From: Saprospiraceae bacterium
GTDB taxonomy: Bacteria; Bacteroidota; Bacteroidia; Chitinophagales; Saprospiraceae
Direction: 5' to 3'
NCBI GenBank assembly: GCA_016710625.1
Contig: JADJVK010000012.1
Coordinates: 62,001 to 126,000 of the forward strand
Length of the DNA: 64,000 bases
Under the pieces are notes generated by a model. That model ran no database searches. It had not been told where the DNA came from and saw only the letters and a program-made list of their open reading frames with translations. The position numbers and the translations under genes are program-made. Shown one piece after another: positions 1 to 8,715 of this stretch (the first letter of the stretch is position 1; each line of letters begins with the position of its first letter).

Positions 1-868
1 CCAAGGAAGGTTATTGGTTAAAAAATTGTATCAATATGTTGGTAATTATGAATGTGGATATGCCCCTGTTCAACTTGTAAGATATTGGGGGTATATTGAC
101 CAAAAAGGAAATCAATTTACTCAGATCCAATACGATGAGGCTCAAGAGTTTAGTGAGAATTTGGCATGTGTAAGGCTAGAAGGCAAAGTAGGATATATCA
201 ATAATGAAGGTACATTGTTATTTTCACCAAGATTTAATGAAGGGAATTCTTTTAAAAATGGATTGGCATCTGTAATCACTGATGAAAATGTGCCAGCATA
301 TATCAATCAAAGAGGTGATATTATTTTCTCCAATAATTATGAATTCAATGGTGCTTTCTATTCTGATTTAGCGGTAATTGCAAATGATAATCATTGGGGA
401 TTGATTGACAAAAGTGGAAAAACAATAATTTCGCCACAATTCGATATTACTGAAGATTTGAATGAGTTGAAATTTAGTCAAGATCTTTTGCCTGCTTCAA
501 AGGATGGTTTATTTGGTTTTATAGATTTAAGTGGAAAATTAGTAATCCCACATCAATTTGAATTTGCCTCTAAATTTTCGGATGGATATGCTTCATTTCA
601 TAACGATGAAGGTATTTTTGGCTTTATCAATAAAGAAGGCAAAATTGCAATTGAGCCAACCTATGAAGAAGTTGGTGAATTTGTAAATGGCTATGCTCCC
701 ATCTCATTAAATGAAAAATGGGGCTATATTGACAAACAAGGCAATATGATAGTCAAGCCCGTTTTTGATATGGCTACAAGTTTTGAGAATGGATTAGCAA
801 TGATTGAAATAAAAGGTAACATGGCTTATATCAACAGTAAGTTTGATGTTATTTGGCAAGAGGAATAA
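1..868 (+). CDS. WG (KWG) repeat protein, 3' part
   Basis: The frame is open to the left edge, so the true start lies outside the window; the TTG at 14 is not a credible start. About seven repeats of the WG/KWG type are visible, with cores such as WGYID-x-x-GN, FGFID-x-SGK and WGYIDKQGN spaced roughly every 35-45 residues and followed by a [I/V]-x-P-x-[F/Y] strand. Such repeats form beta-rich scaffolds thought to bind ligands or partners; no enzymatic residues are seen. It stops 5 bp before the carbonic-anhydrase-like gene, so the two are probably cotranscribed. Exact function cannot be stated. Confidence 0.85.
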   Translation, partial: QGRLLVKKLYQYVGNYECGYAPVQLVRYWGYIDQKGNQFTQIQYDEAQEFSENLACVRLEGKVGYINNEGTLLFSPRFNEGNSFKNGLASVITDENVPAYINQRGDIIFSNNYEFNGAFYSDLAVIANDNHWGLIDKSGKTIISPQFDITEDLNELKFSQDLLPASKDGLFGFIDLSGKLVIPHQFEFASKFSDGYASFHNDEGIFGFINKEGKIAIEPTYEEVGEFVNGYAPISLNEKWGYIDKQGNMIVKPVFDMATSFENGLAMIEIKGNMAYINSKFDVIWQEE

Positions 869-873
869 TTATT

Positions 874-1386
874 ATGGCTTTAATTAAAAAAGTAAAAGAT
901 AAGGCTCCAATTTTTGGCAAAAATTGTTATTTAGCTGAAAATGCGACTGTAGTTGGTGAAGTTGAAATGGGTGATGATTGTAGTGTTTGGTTTCAAGCTG
1001 TAGTCAGAGGTGATGTACATTTCATCAAAATGGGCAATAAAGTAAATGTTCAAGACGGTGCAATTATTCATTGTACTTACCAAAAAGCTCCTACAATAAT
1101 CGGCAATAATGTTTCGATTGGACACAGGGCAATTGTTCATGGTTGCACGATAAAAGATAATGTCTTAGTTGGAATGGGGGCAATTGTAATGGATCATGCT
1201 GTTGTGGAAGAAAATGTATTAATTGCAGCAGGAGCTATCGTTTTGGAAAACAGTCACTTGGAAAGTGGATTCATTTATGCTGGAATTCCTGCTAAAAAAG
1301 TAAAAGCTATAAGTGAGGAGCAATTTAAAGATACTATTCATCGTATTTCGAACAATTATGTCATGTATGCCGATTGGTTTCGGTAA
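874..1386 (+). CDS. Gamma-carbonic anhydrase family (left-handed beta-helix) protein
   Basis: About 170 residues built from hexapeptide-repeat turns (VGEVEMG, VGMGAIV, IAAGAIV). It has the family pattern RGDVHFIKMG-N-VQDG near residues 45-60 and the metal-ligand histidines in IIHC, SIGHRAIVHG and MDHA. This matches the YrdA/PaaY/gamma-CA-like group, which binds a metal at trimer interfaces; some members have carbonic anhydrase activity, many do not. The ATG at 874 is chosen over an in-frame GTG/TTG-type start at 853 because 853 overlaps the preceding gene and adds a non-conserved leader. Length is typical. Confidence 0.9.
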   Translation: MALIKKVKDKAPIFGKNCYLAENATVVGEVEMGDDCSVWFQAVVRGDVHFIKMGNKVNVQDGAIIHCTYQKAPTIIGNNVSIGHRAIVHGCTIKDNVLVGMGAIVMDHAVVEENVLIAAGAIVLENSHLESGFIYAGIPAKKVKAISEEQFKDTIHRISNNYVMYADWFR

Positions 1387-1404
1387 TATTTAGGTATTCA
1401 ATTT

Positions 1405-2754
1405 ATGTCCACATTTGCAATTATTGATGTTGAAACTACTGGTGGTCAGCCATTTACTGATAAAATCATTGAAATTGCAATTATTTTACATGATGGAAAT
1501 CAAGTAATAGAAAAATTTGAAACATTAATCAATCCAGAGAGACAAATTCCTGCTAATATTTCTGTTCTTACTGGTATTTCAAATGAAATGGTAAGGGAGG
1601 CTCCCAAATTTTATGAAGTTGCAAAACGGATTATTGAACTTACTGAAGATGCCATTTTTGTAGCTCATAATGTTCGATTTGATTATAACTTCGTGAAAGA
1701 AGAATACAAAAGGTTGGGTTATGTTTTCACGAAAAAGCAATTGTGTACCGTTAGATTATCAAGACAAACTTTTCCTGGTTTACCCTCTTATAGTTTAGGA
1801 AATTTAATCAAACATTTCAATATAAAAGTAGATGCCAGACATAGGGCAATGGCAGATACATATGCAACAACCTTAATTTTCGAAAAAATACTATTATTGA
1901 ATGAAGAATTATCTACAACGGCAGATATAATTTCTTTGGGAATCAAGGAAAGTAGGTTGCCACAAAATCTTTCTGTCGATAAAATTGCTAGCTTGCCCGA
2001 TGAATGCGGCGTTTATTATTTTCACAATAAAGAAGGCAATGTAATTTATGTTGGGAAAAGTAAAAATATTAGAAAAAGAATCATAGAGCATTTTGCAGAC
2101 CATACTGAAAAAGCTTCAAAATTGCAAAAAATCGTATTTGATATAAGTTATGAAATCACTGGTAGTGAGTTGATTGCGTTGATTTTGGAGGATGTGGAAA
2201 TAAAAAGGATTAAGCCAGAAATCAACAAAACTCAGCGAAAAGAAGTTTATCCCTATACGATTCAATATTTTTTGGATAATGAAGGTTATATGAGATTTGG
2301 AGTGGCTAAAAACTCCGCTTCCAATCGAAAAAAATATCAGATGATTGGAGAATTTGCTCGGCTTCCAGATGCAAAAGCAAGATTGATTCAGGTGAAATCT
2401 ACTTTTAAACTTTGTGCAAACCTCTGTGGGCTTGAATATGGCAATGGTGCATGCTTTGATTTCAAATTAGGAAAATGTCAGGGAGCCTGCTGCCAACAAG
2501 AATCTTTTATCGAGTATAATGCAAGAGTAAATGAGGCAATTTCTTACTTAAGTAGGAACTTAATCGGCTCTTTTTTCATTATTGAAGAAGCTCGTTCGAA
2601 TGATGAAAAAGCAATTATTTTTGTACAAAATGGGAAATTCTATGGCTATGGCTATTTGGATGAAAATGCTCTAAACAACCCAACAGAGCTGAAACAACAA
2701 GTTAAAAAATGTCATCAACAATTGATATACAACGTATTATATATAGATATATGA
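1405..2754 (+). CDS. DEDDh exonuclease (PolC/DnaQ epsilon-like) fused to GIY-YIG nuclease domain
   Basis: The N-terminal ~165 residues are a DnaQ-type 3'-5' exonuclease: Exo I D8-x-E10 in IDVETTGG, Exo II in AHNVRFDYNF, and the DEDDh His/Asp in HRAMADT. Residues ~195-290 carry a GIY-YIG domain (GVYYFHNKEGNVIYVGKSKNIRKRI) as in UvrC/Cho, and the C-terminal ~150 residues contain a Cys-rich stretch (CANLCGLEYGNGACFDFKLGKCQGACC). This fused architecture is known from Bacteroidota and actinobacteria and is presumed to act in DNA repair, with incision and trimming in one chain. It is intact at 449 residues. The stop codon overlaps an ATG, but only a 17-codon frame follows. Confidence 0.88.
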   Translation: MSTFAIIDVETTGGQPFTDKIIEIAIILHDGNQVIEKFETLINPERQIPANISVLTGISNEMVREAPKFYEVAKRIIELTEDAIFVAHNVRFDYNFVKEEYKRLGYVFTKKQLCTVRLSRQTFPGLPSYSLGNLIKHFNIKVDARHRAMADTYATTLIFEKILLLNEELSTTADIISLGIKESRLPQNLSVDKIASLPDECGVYYFHNKEGNVIYVGKSKNIRKRIIEHFADHTEKASKLQKIVFDISYEITGSELIALILEDVEIKRIKPEINKTQRKEVYPYTIQYFLDNEGYMRFGVAKNSASNRKKYQMIGEFARLPDAKARLIQVKSTFKLCANLCGLEYGNGACFDFKLGKCQGACCQQESFIEYNARVNEAISYLSRNLIGSFFIIEEARSNDEKAIIFVQNGKFYGYGYLDENALNNPTELKQQVKKCHQQLIYNVLYIDI

Positions 2755-2814
2755 ATGAAAATAAAAAAATTAAATTAATTCCTTTCAACGAATTACCTGA
2801 ATAATTTGATCTAA

Positions 2815-5370
2815 ATGCCAAAATGGTTACAACTCAATAATGGTAATTCCATCACTATCTATGATAAGCCATTTGCCAGCGGTGGCGAAGGCTCCTTATT
2901 TTCAATTCAAAGTGGTCAGGATGCCGGAAGAATCGTTGTTAAAATCTACAATCATGATAAAAGAAGCCAGCTTAGAGAAAAGAAAATCGAGTATTTAATA
3001 AAAAATCCGCCCTTACATTTAGATAGTAATGGGCATCCCTATATTATTTGGCCCAAAAATATTGTTTATGAAAATGGCAAATTTGTCGGATTCACCATGC
3101 CGATGGCTTCAGGAGAAAAACTTGAGTTTCTTTGTCATCCAAAATTACCCAAAAAGCTATCCTCAACTTGGAGTAGATTCTCCTTTTCAGAAGATGGCAT
3201 ACAAAAATTGCGCCTTAAAATATGTTATAATATTGCAGTAGCAATCCACCATTTACACCAAAATGGAAATTATGTGCTGACGGATTTAAAGCCAGATAAT
3301 ATCATCATTCAGCCTACTGGTTTGATTTCTATCATAGATACAGATAGTGTGTCTGTCAATGCAAAAGATGGAACTCGATTTATGGGTCCTGTGGCAACAC
3401 CAGACTATACACCACCTGAATATTATCGAGGTATCAATCCTGAGAACCAACCCATCCCACTCAATTGGGATATGTTTAGTTTGTCTGTATTGTTTTATCG
3501 TTTGCTCTGTGGCATTCACCCTTTTAGTGGGACTTGCAAATCACCATTTGATAGATACAATTCGGTTCATGAATTGATTGAAAAAGGGTTGTTTCCACAT
3601 TCACCGAGTAAGGGAAATTATTTTCACATAGTTCCCCCACCCCATCAATCATTTTTAACTTTACCACAAAATATACAAAAGCTTTTCATTCAATGTTTTG
3701 AGGAGGGGCATCCTTATCCAGAGAAAAGACCGACAACAAATGATTGGTGCCAAGCATTAAGTCCCTTGCCAATCATAATATCTAATAGGAAATCCCCCAT
3801 TGATGATTTGCATGAAATTGAATTCCAACCCTTTCATTATCAAGCTATTTCAGAAAGTGAGTTGCAATTAAAATCTGCTATTTTACAATCTAAGTTGAAA
3901 AATATTCAAACGAATATTGATCCTAATACATCCAATAAATTAAATTCTGGATTTAATAGATTGTCTTTAGTTGAAAATCAATTAATTCAATTAGTTCAAA
4001 AAGTAACAACGGAACAACAAGGTTTTCAACTTCAATTTAAAAACTTTTTTTCACAAAAAATTAGTGAATTATCCGAATACAAATCTCAATTAACTCAAAA
4101 AAGTAAACAATTGAATGAGGAAGAAGTGCGAAAGTTGCAAAACCTTTATGCCCATCGGCTCATGACGACCGATATGCTTGAAAAAAAATATATTGAAACC
4201 ATAAGAACCCAATTAAAACCAATTCATGAAACATTTTTACCGAAACAACATGCTGCTGAGCATCAGATTCAGGTGTTAAATGCAGCCTATAACGATGCTA
4301 TTCTTGCAAAAGATAACAAACTCAATCAATGGTTGGTAGCTATTGAAAACAGGGTGAAAAAAGAGGAGCAAAAGTATTTTGACAAATTTGAAAAAGAGTA
4401 CAATATTCAGTTTAAAAAATTACAAACTCAAAAAAACAAATTGAATAATGAGCAAAAGAAGGAACTAAAATTAGTTGAAAACAATTTTTATTCGAATGCC
4501 ATTTATGACCAATTATCAAATTTCAAGATTTATGATGCTGCCATGCATTTATTTGGAGGCAATTATGCGACAGTCGATAATATATTAATGAATTTAGCCT
4601 ATTGTGGGGTCGTCACTGCTGCTGATTTTTCACTTGTGAATGAACTAAATGGTAGTCTTCTGACAAAAAATGGAAATTGGGTTAGAATTTCAGGATTAAA
4701 TGCAGGTTGGGCGAAGCAACTTTCTGATTGGAGAACCAAACTTATCAGAGGTATGAATACTAATATTGCAAATATTCCGTTAAAAAGTAATGACCTTGAG
4801 AAAGTTTACAAAAAATACGAATTGAAATTTTATAATATAGAATTGGAGGAGCGAAAACTTTGGCATCAATTACAGAAACAAAGAAATACGATACCAACAC
4901 TTTTATCAAGGCTAAATTATTTAGCAAAAAATAAAATCATTCAATTAAAAAAAGAACATGAAAAAGGTATTATTGTACTGAACAATAAATATTACCCAAA
5001 AATACAGAAATGCCAATTGAAGCTCAGCAATCTTCAAACAGCATATCAAAAAAAGGTGGAAACAACGAAAAAGAAAGTAAATAAGCAGCTGAAAAACAGC
5101 AAATTGAATGACAATGTAATTAAGAATTTTGAATCAGAAAAAAATAAAATCCAAATTTTTTACGATGTCAAACAAGATGAAATTAGACAAGCTTTTGTGA
5201 AAAAGATGGAAGATTCGAAAAAGGAAATTTTGAATTTTAAAACAATTTTGGATCAAAAAAACAATCAATTACAATTAGAGTTGAAAAAATACAGACCGAT
5301 ACTAGAGAGAGAACTAGAATTAGCATCAAATGAAATTGAATTGTTATGTTATAATTTGCAAAAAAAATAA
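2815..5370 (+). CDS. Protein-kinase-like / coiled-coil / helix-hairpin-helix protein (YegI-like architecture)
   Basis: Residues ~15-330 form a Hanks-type kinase-like domain: glycine-rich loop GGEGSLF (23-29), ATP lysine in VVKIY (K43), catalytic loop TDLKPDN (D157, K159, N162) and a P+1-like segment DYTPPEYYRG. The DFG position reads IDTDSV. Residues ~340-570 and 660-851 are long charged coiled coils flanking a helix-hairpin-helix-like segment (~583-640, GVVTAADFSLV ... ISGLNAGWAKQL). The arrangement recalls E. coli YegI, which usually sits with a von Willebrand A protein and a PP2C phosphatase; neither is present here. It likely phosphorylates Ser/Thr and may contact nucleic acid through HhH, but the substrate is unknown. 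Confidence 0.8.
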   Translation: MPKWLQLNNGNSITIYDKPFASGGEGSLFSIQSGQDAGRIVVKIYNHDKRSQLREKKIEYLIKNPPLHLDSNGHPYIIWPKNIVYENGKFVGFTMPMASGEKLEFLCHPKLPKKLSSTWSRFSFSEDGIQKLRLKICYNIAVAIHHLHQNGNYVLTDLKPDNIIIQPTGLISIIDTDSVSVNAKDGTRFMGPVATPDYTPPEYYRGINPENQPIPLNWDMFSLSVLFYRLLCGIHPFSGTCKSPFDRYNSVHELIEKGLFPHSPSKGNYFHIVPPPHQSFLTLPQNIQKLFIQCFEEGHPYPEKRPTTNDWCQALSPLPIIISNRKSPIDDLHEIEFQPFHYQAISESELQLKSAILQSKLKNIQTNIDPNTSNKLNSGFNRLSLVENQLIQLVQKVTTEQQGFQLQFKNFFSQKISELSEYKSQLTQKSKQLNEEEVRKLQNLYAHRLMTTDMLEKKYIETIRTQLKPIHETFLPKQHAAEHQIQVLNAAYNDAILAKDNKLNQWLVAIENRVKKEEQKYFDKFEKEYNIQFKKLQTQKNKLNNEQKKELKLVENNFYSNAIYDQLSNFKIYDAAMHLFGGNYATVDNILMNLAYCGVVTAADFSLVNELNGSLLTKNGNWVRISGLNAGWAKQLSDWRTKLIRGMNTNIANIPLKSNDLEKVYKKYELKFYNIELEERKLWHQLQKQRNTIPTLLSRLNYLAKNKIIQLKKEHEKGIIVLNNKYYPKIQKCQLKLSNLQTAYQKKVETTKKKVNKQLKNSKLNDNVIKNFESEKNKIQIFYDVKQDEIRQAFVKKMEDSKKEILNFKTILDQKNNQLQLELKKYRPILERELELASNEIELLCYNLQKK

Positions 5371-5464
5371 TATAAAATTTATTAAATATTTGTATTCATT
5401 TGGTAAATTGCATCGTCTAAAGACAATACTATTAATTTATTCAATAAAATAAAAAATCAATATT

Positions 5465-5806
5465 ATGAGCAAATTTGATGAATGTTTGGATCTTTATAGA
5501 GCCTCTTTCAAGGAAATGGGTGCTTCATTTAATGAAGATACTTTAAAAGCTGTAGCTAAATCTTTAGGTCCATCTATTTATAATGCAGATTCATCAAAAG
5601 TATCTGCTTCGGATAAAGAAGAATTAGATAGAGTAAAGAACAACTTTTTAATAAAGAAATTAGGAATGGCTGATAGTGCTGAATTAGATAACGCTATCAA
5701 AGATGTTGTTAATAAATTTGGAAGTTCTAATAGAAACAAATATAGAGCTGTATTTTACTATCTTTTAGCTGAGAAATTCGGCAAATTGGATACATATACA
5801 AAATAG
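5465..5806 (+). CDS. DUF2853 family protein
   Basis: A 113-residue soluble, charged, helical protein. The sequence matches the DUF2853 pattern: an N-terminal FDECLDLY-type helix, the conserved block LGPSIYNADSS, then ELDRVKNNFLIKKLG and a C-terminal helix. No catalytic motif, signal peptide or membrane segment is seen and the molecular role of the family is not known. It stands alone with its own A-rich leader and is followed by a strong intrinsic terminator, so it is probably monocistronic. Confidence 0.88.
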   Translation: MSKFDECLDLYRASFKEMGASFNEDTLKAVAKSLGPSIYNADSSKVSASDKEELDRVKNNFLIKKLGMADSAELDNAIKDVVNKFGSSNRNKYRAVFYYLLAEKFGKLDTYTK

Positions 5807-5861
5807 AATTTAATATGGAAGTTGCTGACTCCGACACTTATACTTCCATTTGAGTTATATC

Positions 5862-5896
5862 AGAGGTTGTCTTGTAAAAGCAACCTCTTTTTTTTT
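5862..5896 (+). terminator. Intrinsic terminator after the DUF2853 gene
   Basis: Perfect 8-bp stem AGAGGTTG/CAACCTCT with an 11-nt loop, followed directly by a run of nine T on the + strand. It separates the DUF2853 gene from the nitrous oxide operon. Confidence 0.9.
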
Positions 5897-6035
5897 ATTC
5901 ACCTCATAATTTAAATCTTATCACATTTAACATTTCTAATGTAAATTTCAATTATATATAATCATTCCTGACTTTCATATTTTCCTACCAATTATTTGAT
6001 TTTCAATACTTACTGTAATCCAAAAAACCTTTTTA

Positions 6036-6055
6036 TTTATGATTTGAATCATAAA
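6036..6055 (+). promoter_or_regulatory. FNR-architecture palindrome upstream of the cytochrome c/nosZ operon
   Basis: Perfect 9+2+9 inverted repeat TTTATGATT-TG-AATCATAAA. Its core is TGAT-N4-ATCA, the same geometry as the FNR box TTGAT-N4-ATCAA but with A in place of the first T. The centre lies about 60 bp before the ATG of the cytochrome c gene. A near-identical site (13801-13818) lies about 56 bp before the fasciclin gene, and a Crp/Fnr regulator is encoded at 15060-15650. Activation of the operon under low oxygen or nitrogen oxides is inferred. Confidence 0.75.
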
Positions 6056-6105
6056 TGATTTTTTGTATTTGGGTCAATTTTGTACAAAAATTCAAATTAT
6101 TGATT

Positions 6106-6573
6106 ATGAAAAAAAGTATTATTCTATTAGCAATTATTAGTATGGTTTATAGTTGCGGAAATAATAATCCAGATTCTTCCTCAAATAATGAGCAAGCAAA
6201 AAGTATGGTTGCAGACCCTTCAAAATATGACCCACACAGAGGTGAAGGAAAACATACTGCTATCGAATTTGGAGATAAATTAGATGCTCCAATGGCCGAG
6301 TTAGGCGAAAAAATTCAATCCGTAAAATGCAATTCTTGCCATAAACTAACTGATGAAAAATTAGTAGGACCAGGTTGGAAAGGTGTAACTACTAGAAGAA
6401 AACCAGAATGGATTATGAACTTCATTACGAATCCAGATCCTATGATTGATAAAGACCCAGTTCTTCAAGCTCAACTAGAGCTTTGCTTAGTTAGAATGCC
6501 AAACCAAGGGTTGACAGATACCGAAGCTAGAGAAGTTTTGGAATTCATGAGAAAAAATGATGGCGTAAAATAA
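6106..6573 (+). CDS. Lipoprotein cytochrome c of the nos operon
   Basis: About 155 residues. The ATG at 6106 gives a proper lipoprotein signal (VYSC, acylated Cys17); the upstream in-frame start at 6055 would overlap the palindromic operator. A single class I cytochrome c domain has CNSCH at residues 75-79 and a likely axial Met in the VRMPNQG segment (~130). It lies 18 bp before nosZ. In clade II nos clusters a small cytochrome c next to nosZ is thought to deliver electrons from the quinol-cytochrome c branch to nitrous oxide reductase on the outer face of the inner membrane. The precise redox partner is inferred. Confidence 0.87.
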   Translation: MKKSIILLAIISMVYSCGNNNPDSSSNNEQAKSMVADPSKYDPHRGEGKHTAIEFGDKLDAPMAELGEKIQSVKCNSCHKLTDEKLVGPGWKGVTTRRKPEWIMNFITNPDPMIDKDPVLQAQLELCLVRMPNQGLTDTEAREVLEFMRKNDGVK

Positions 6574-6591
6574 TTTTAAAACAAATACTTT

Positions 6592-8577
6592 ATGAAAAAG
6601 TCCTTTTTATATTTTGCAGCAATTACTGTAATTGTTGCCTCTATTATTTCTTGTAAACCCAAGAATGCTACAAGTTCAACTGGAGCAGATGCTGCTGCAA
6701 AAGCTTATGTTGCTCCGGGGAAATATGATGAATTTTACAATTTTGTGAGTGGTGGTTTTAGTGGCCAAATGAGTGTTTATGGGCTACCGAGTGGCAGATT
6801 GTTTAGATGTATTCCAGTATTCTCTGTAGATCCTGAAAAAGGCTGGGGATATAGTGAAGAAACAAAACCTATGCTAAATACTTCACATGGATTTGTGCCT
6901 TGGGATGATTTGCATCACATTGAATTATCACAAACCAAAGGGGAACAAAATGGAAAATGGGCATTTGCCAATGCAAATAATACTCCTCGTTTGGCTAGAA
7001 TTGATTTAAAAACATTTAGAACAGCTGAAATTATTGAATTACCAAATAGTGGTGGTAACCATAGCTCTCCTTATGGCACAGAAAACTCTGAATATATCGT
7101 TGCTGGGACAAGATTTAGTGTTCCAGGTGATAATGACAATGGGGATGTTCCGATCAATTCATATAAACAAAATTTCAAAGGCCATATTAGTTTTGTCAGT
7201 GTTTCACCAGAAAATGGTGAGATGAAAATTGCATTCCAATTAAGAACTCCTGGGATAAATTTCGATTTGGCAAGAGCTGGGAAAGGCAAATCACATGGTT
7301 GGTTTTTCTTCTCATGTTACAACACAGAGCAAGCAAACTCATTATTAGAAGTAAATGCATCTCAAAAAGATAAAGACTTCATCATGGCTGTAAATTGGAA
7401 AAAAGCAGAGGAGTATATCAAAGCAGGAAAAGGCAAAAAAACTCCAGTAAAATATGTTCATAATGTTTTTAATGAATCAACACAAACGGCAACTTCTACT
7501 ATAATGAATGAAGTTTTGGTTTTGGATATTGCCGAATTTAAAGATATATGCTACTTTATTCCTTGTCCTAAATCTCCACATGGTTGTGATGTTGATCCAA
7601 CAGGTGAATATATTGTTGCAAGTGGAAAATTAGCTGCTTTAATTCCTGTGTTTAGTTATGATAAAATTCAAAAAGCTATTGCTGATAAAGCATATGATGG
7701 AGATTATCAAGGTATTCCAGTAATAAAATACGAAGCTGCTTTGTATGGAGAAGTAAAAAAACCAGGTTTAGGTCCATTGCATACAGAATTTGATGCAAAG
7801 GGGAATGCATATACTTCTTTCTTCGTATCTTCAGAAATAGTGAAATGGAATGTAAAAGATTTGAAAATATTAGATAGAGTACCTACTTTCTATTCAGTTG
7901 GTCACTTATGTGTACCAGGCGGAAACACCGTAAAACCTTGGGGAAAATATTTGATAGCATATAATAAAATCACAAAAGATAGGTACTTGCCTACTGGACC
8001 TGAATTGACACAAAGTGCTCAATTATATGATATTAGTGGCGACAAAATGCAAATGATTTTAGATTTTCCTACTATTGGAGAGCCCCATTATGCTCAAGCT
8101 GCACCAGCAGATTTGATTAGAAATAATGGTCAGTTGAAAATCTATAAAATAGCTGATAATAAAAATCCATACAAAACGAATGGTGAAGCAGAATCAAAAG
8201 TTGTTAGAGAAGGAAATAAGGTACATGTTTACATGACTGCAATACGATCTCACTTTGCACCTGATAATATTGAGGGAGTTAAGATGGGGGATGAAGTGTA
8301 TTTCCACGTAACTAACCTTGAACAAGATTGGGATGTTCCTCATGGATTTGCCATTAAAGGAGCAAATAATGGTGAATTATTAATTATGCCTGGTGAAACT
8401 TGTACCTTAAAATGGACTCCTGATAAAGTTGGTATTTTCCCAATGTATTGTACTGACTTTTGTAGTGCATTACATCAAGAAATGCAAGGATATGTGAGAG
8501 TATCTCCAGCTGGAAGTAAAGTTCCAATTCAATTTTCGTTAGGTGCTACTGCACCTGCAACTCCTGCTGCTAAATAG
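6592..8577 (+). CDS. nosZ: Nitrous-oxide reductase, clade II, Sec-exported lipoprotein form
   Basis: Reduces N2O to N2 in the periplasm using a CuZ cluster and a binuclear CuA site. 661 residues; the N-terminus has a Sec lipoprotein signal (cleavage before Cys in IISC) rather than a Tat signal, typical of clade II. CuZ-type histidines are visible in DDLHHIEL (H108, H109), SPHGCD (H330) and further His of the seven-bladed propeller. The C-terminal cupredoxin has H584 in VPHGFAI and the CuA motif Y-C620-TDF-C624-SAL-H628-QE-M631. It is intact and complete. A stem-loop 26 bp after the stop separates it from the accessory genes. Confidence 0.97.
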   Translation: MKKSFLYFAAITVIVASIISCKPKNATSSTGADAAAKAYVAPGKYDEFYNFVSGGFSGQMSVYGLPSGRLFRCIPVFSVDPEKGWGYSEETKPMLNTSHGFVPWDDLHHIELSQTKGEQNGKWAFANANNTPRLARIDLKTFRTAEIIELPNSGGNHSSPYGTENSEYIVAGTRFSVPGDNDNGDVPINSYKQNFKGHISFVSVSPENGEMKIAFQLRTPGINFDLARAGKGKSHGWFFFSCYNTEQANSLLEVNASQKDKDFIMAVNWKKAEEYIKAGKGKKTPVKYVHNVFNESTQTATSTIMNEVLVLDIAEFKDICYFIPCPKSPHGCDVDPTGEYIVASGKLAALIPVFSYDKIQKAIADKAYDGDYQGIPVIKYEAALYGEVKKPGLGPLHTEFDAKGNAYTSFFVSSEIVKWNVKDLKILDRVPTFYSVGHLCVPGGNTVKPWGKYLIAYNKITKDRYLPTGPELTQSAQLYDISGDKMQMILDFPTIGEPHYAQAAPADLIRNNGQLKIYKIADNKNPYKTNGEAESKVVREGNKVHVYMTAIRSHFAPDNIEGVKMGDEVYFHVTNLEQDWDVPHGFAIKGANNGELLIMPGETCTLKWTPDKVGIFPMYCTDFCSALHQEMQGYVRVSPAGSKVPIQFSLGATAPATPAAK

Positions 8578-8603
8578 AATATTTTCATATTGCAATTATA
8601 ATT

Positions 8604-8626
8604 GGAGCAAAGGTTGGCTTTGCTCC
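8604..8626 (+). terminator. Stem-loop between nosZ and the nos accessory genes
   Basis: Perfect 9-bp stem GGAGCAAAG/CTTTGCTCC with loop GTTGG, followed by an AT-rich stretch that ends in TTTTCCTTTTT. The T tract is not immediate, so it may act as a partial terminator or as an mRNA 3'-end stabiliser that keeps nosZ transcript above that of the downstream genes. Confidence 0.7.
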
Positions 8627-8715
8627 ATATTTTCCTTTTTATAATCAAACTCTATTTGAGCAATAGTTATTTATCGAAAATACTATTGATTTTCAGGAGT
8701 TAAAATATCTTATTT

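Noticed and set aside
853..873. Longer start for the gamma-carbonic-anhydrase-like gene (adds M-A-R-G-I-I-I)
   Set aside because: Overlaps the preceding gene and adds a non-conserved leader; the ATG at 874 fits the family start.
2751..2804. 17-codon frame starting with ATG overlapping the exonuclease-GIY-YIG stop
   Set aside because: Too short and without any recognisable feature; the ATGA overlap is likely chance in AT-rich DNA.
6055..6105. Longer N-terminus of the nos cytochrome c
   Set aside because: It would start within the FNR-type palindrome and spoil the lipoprotein signal that begins at 6106.
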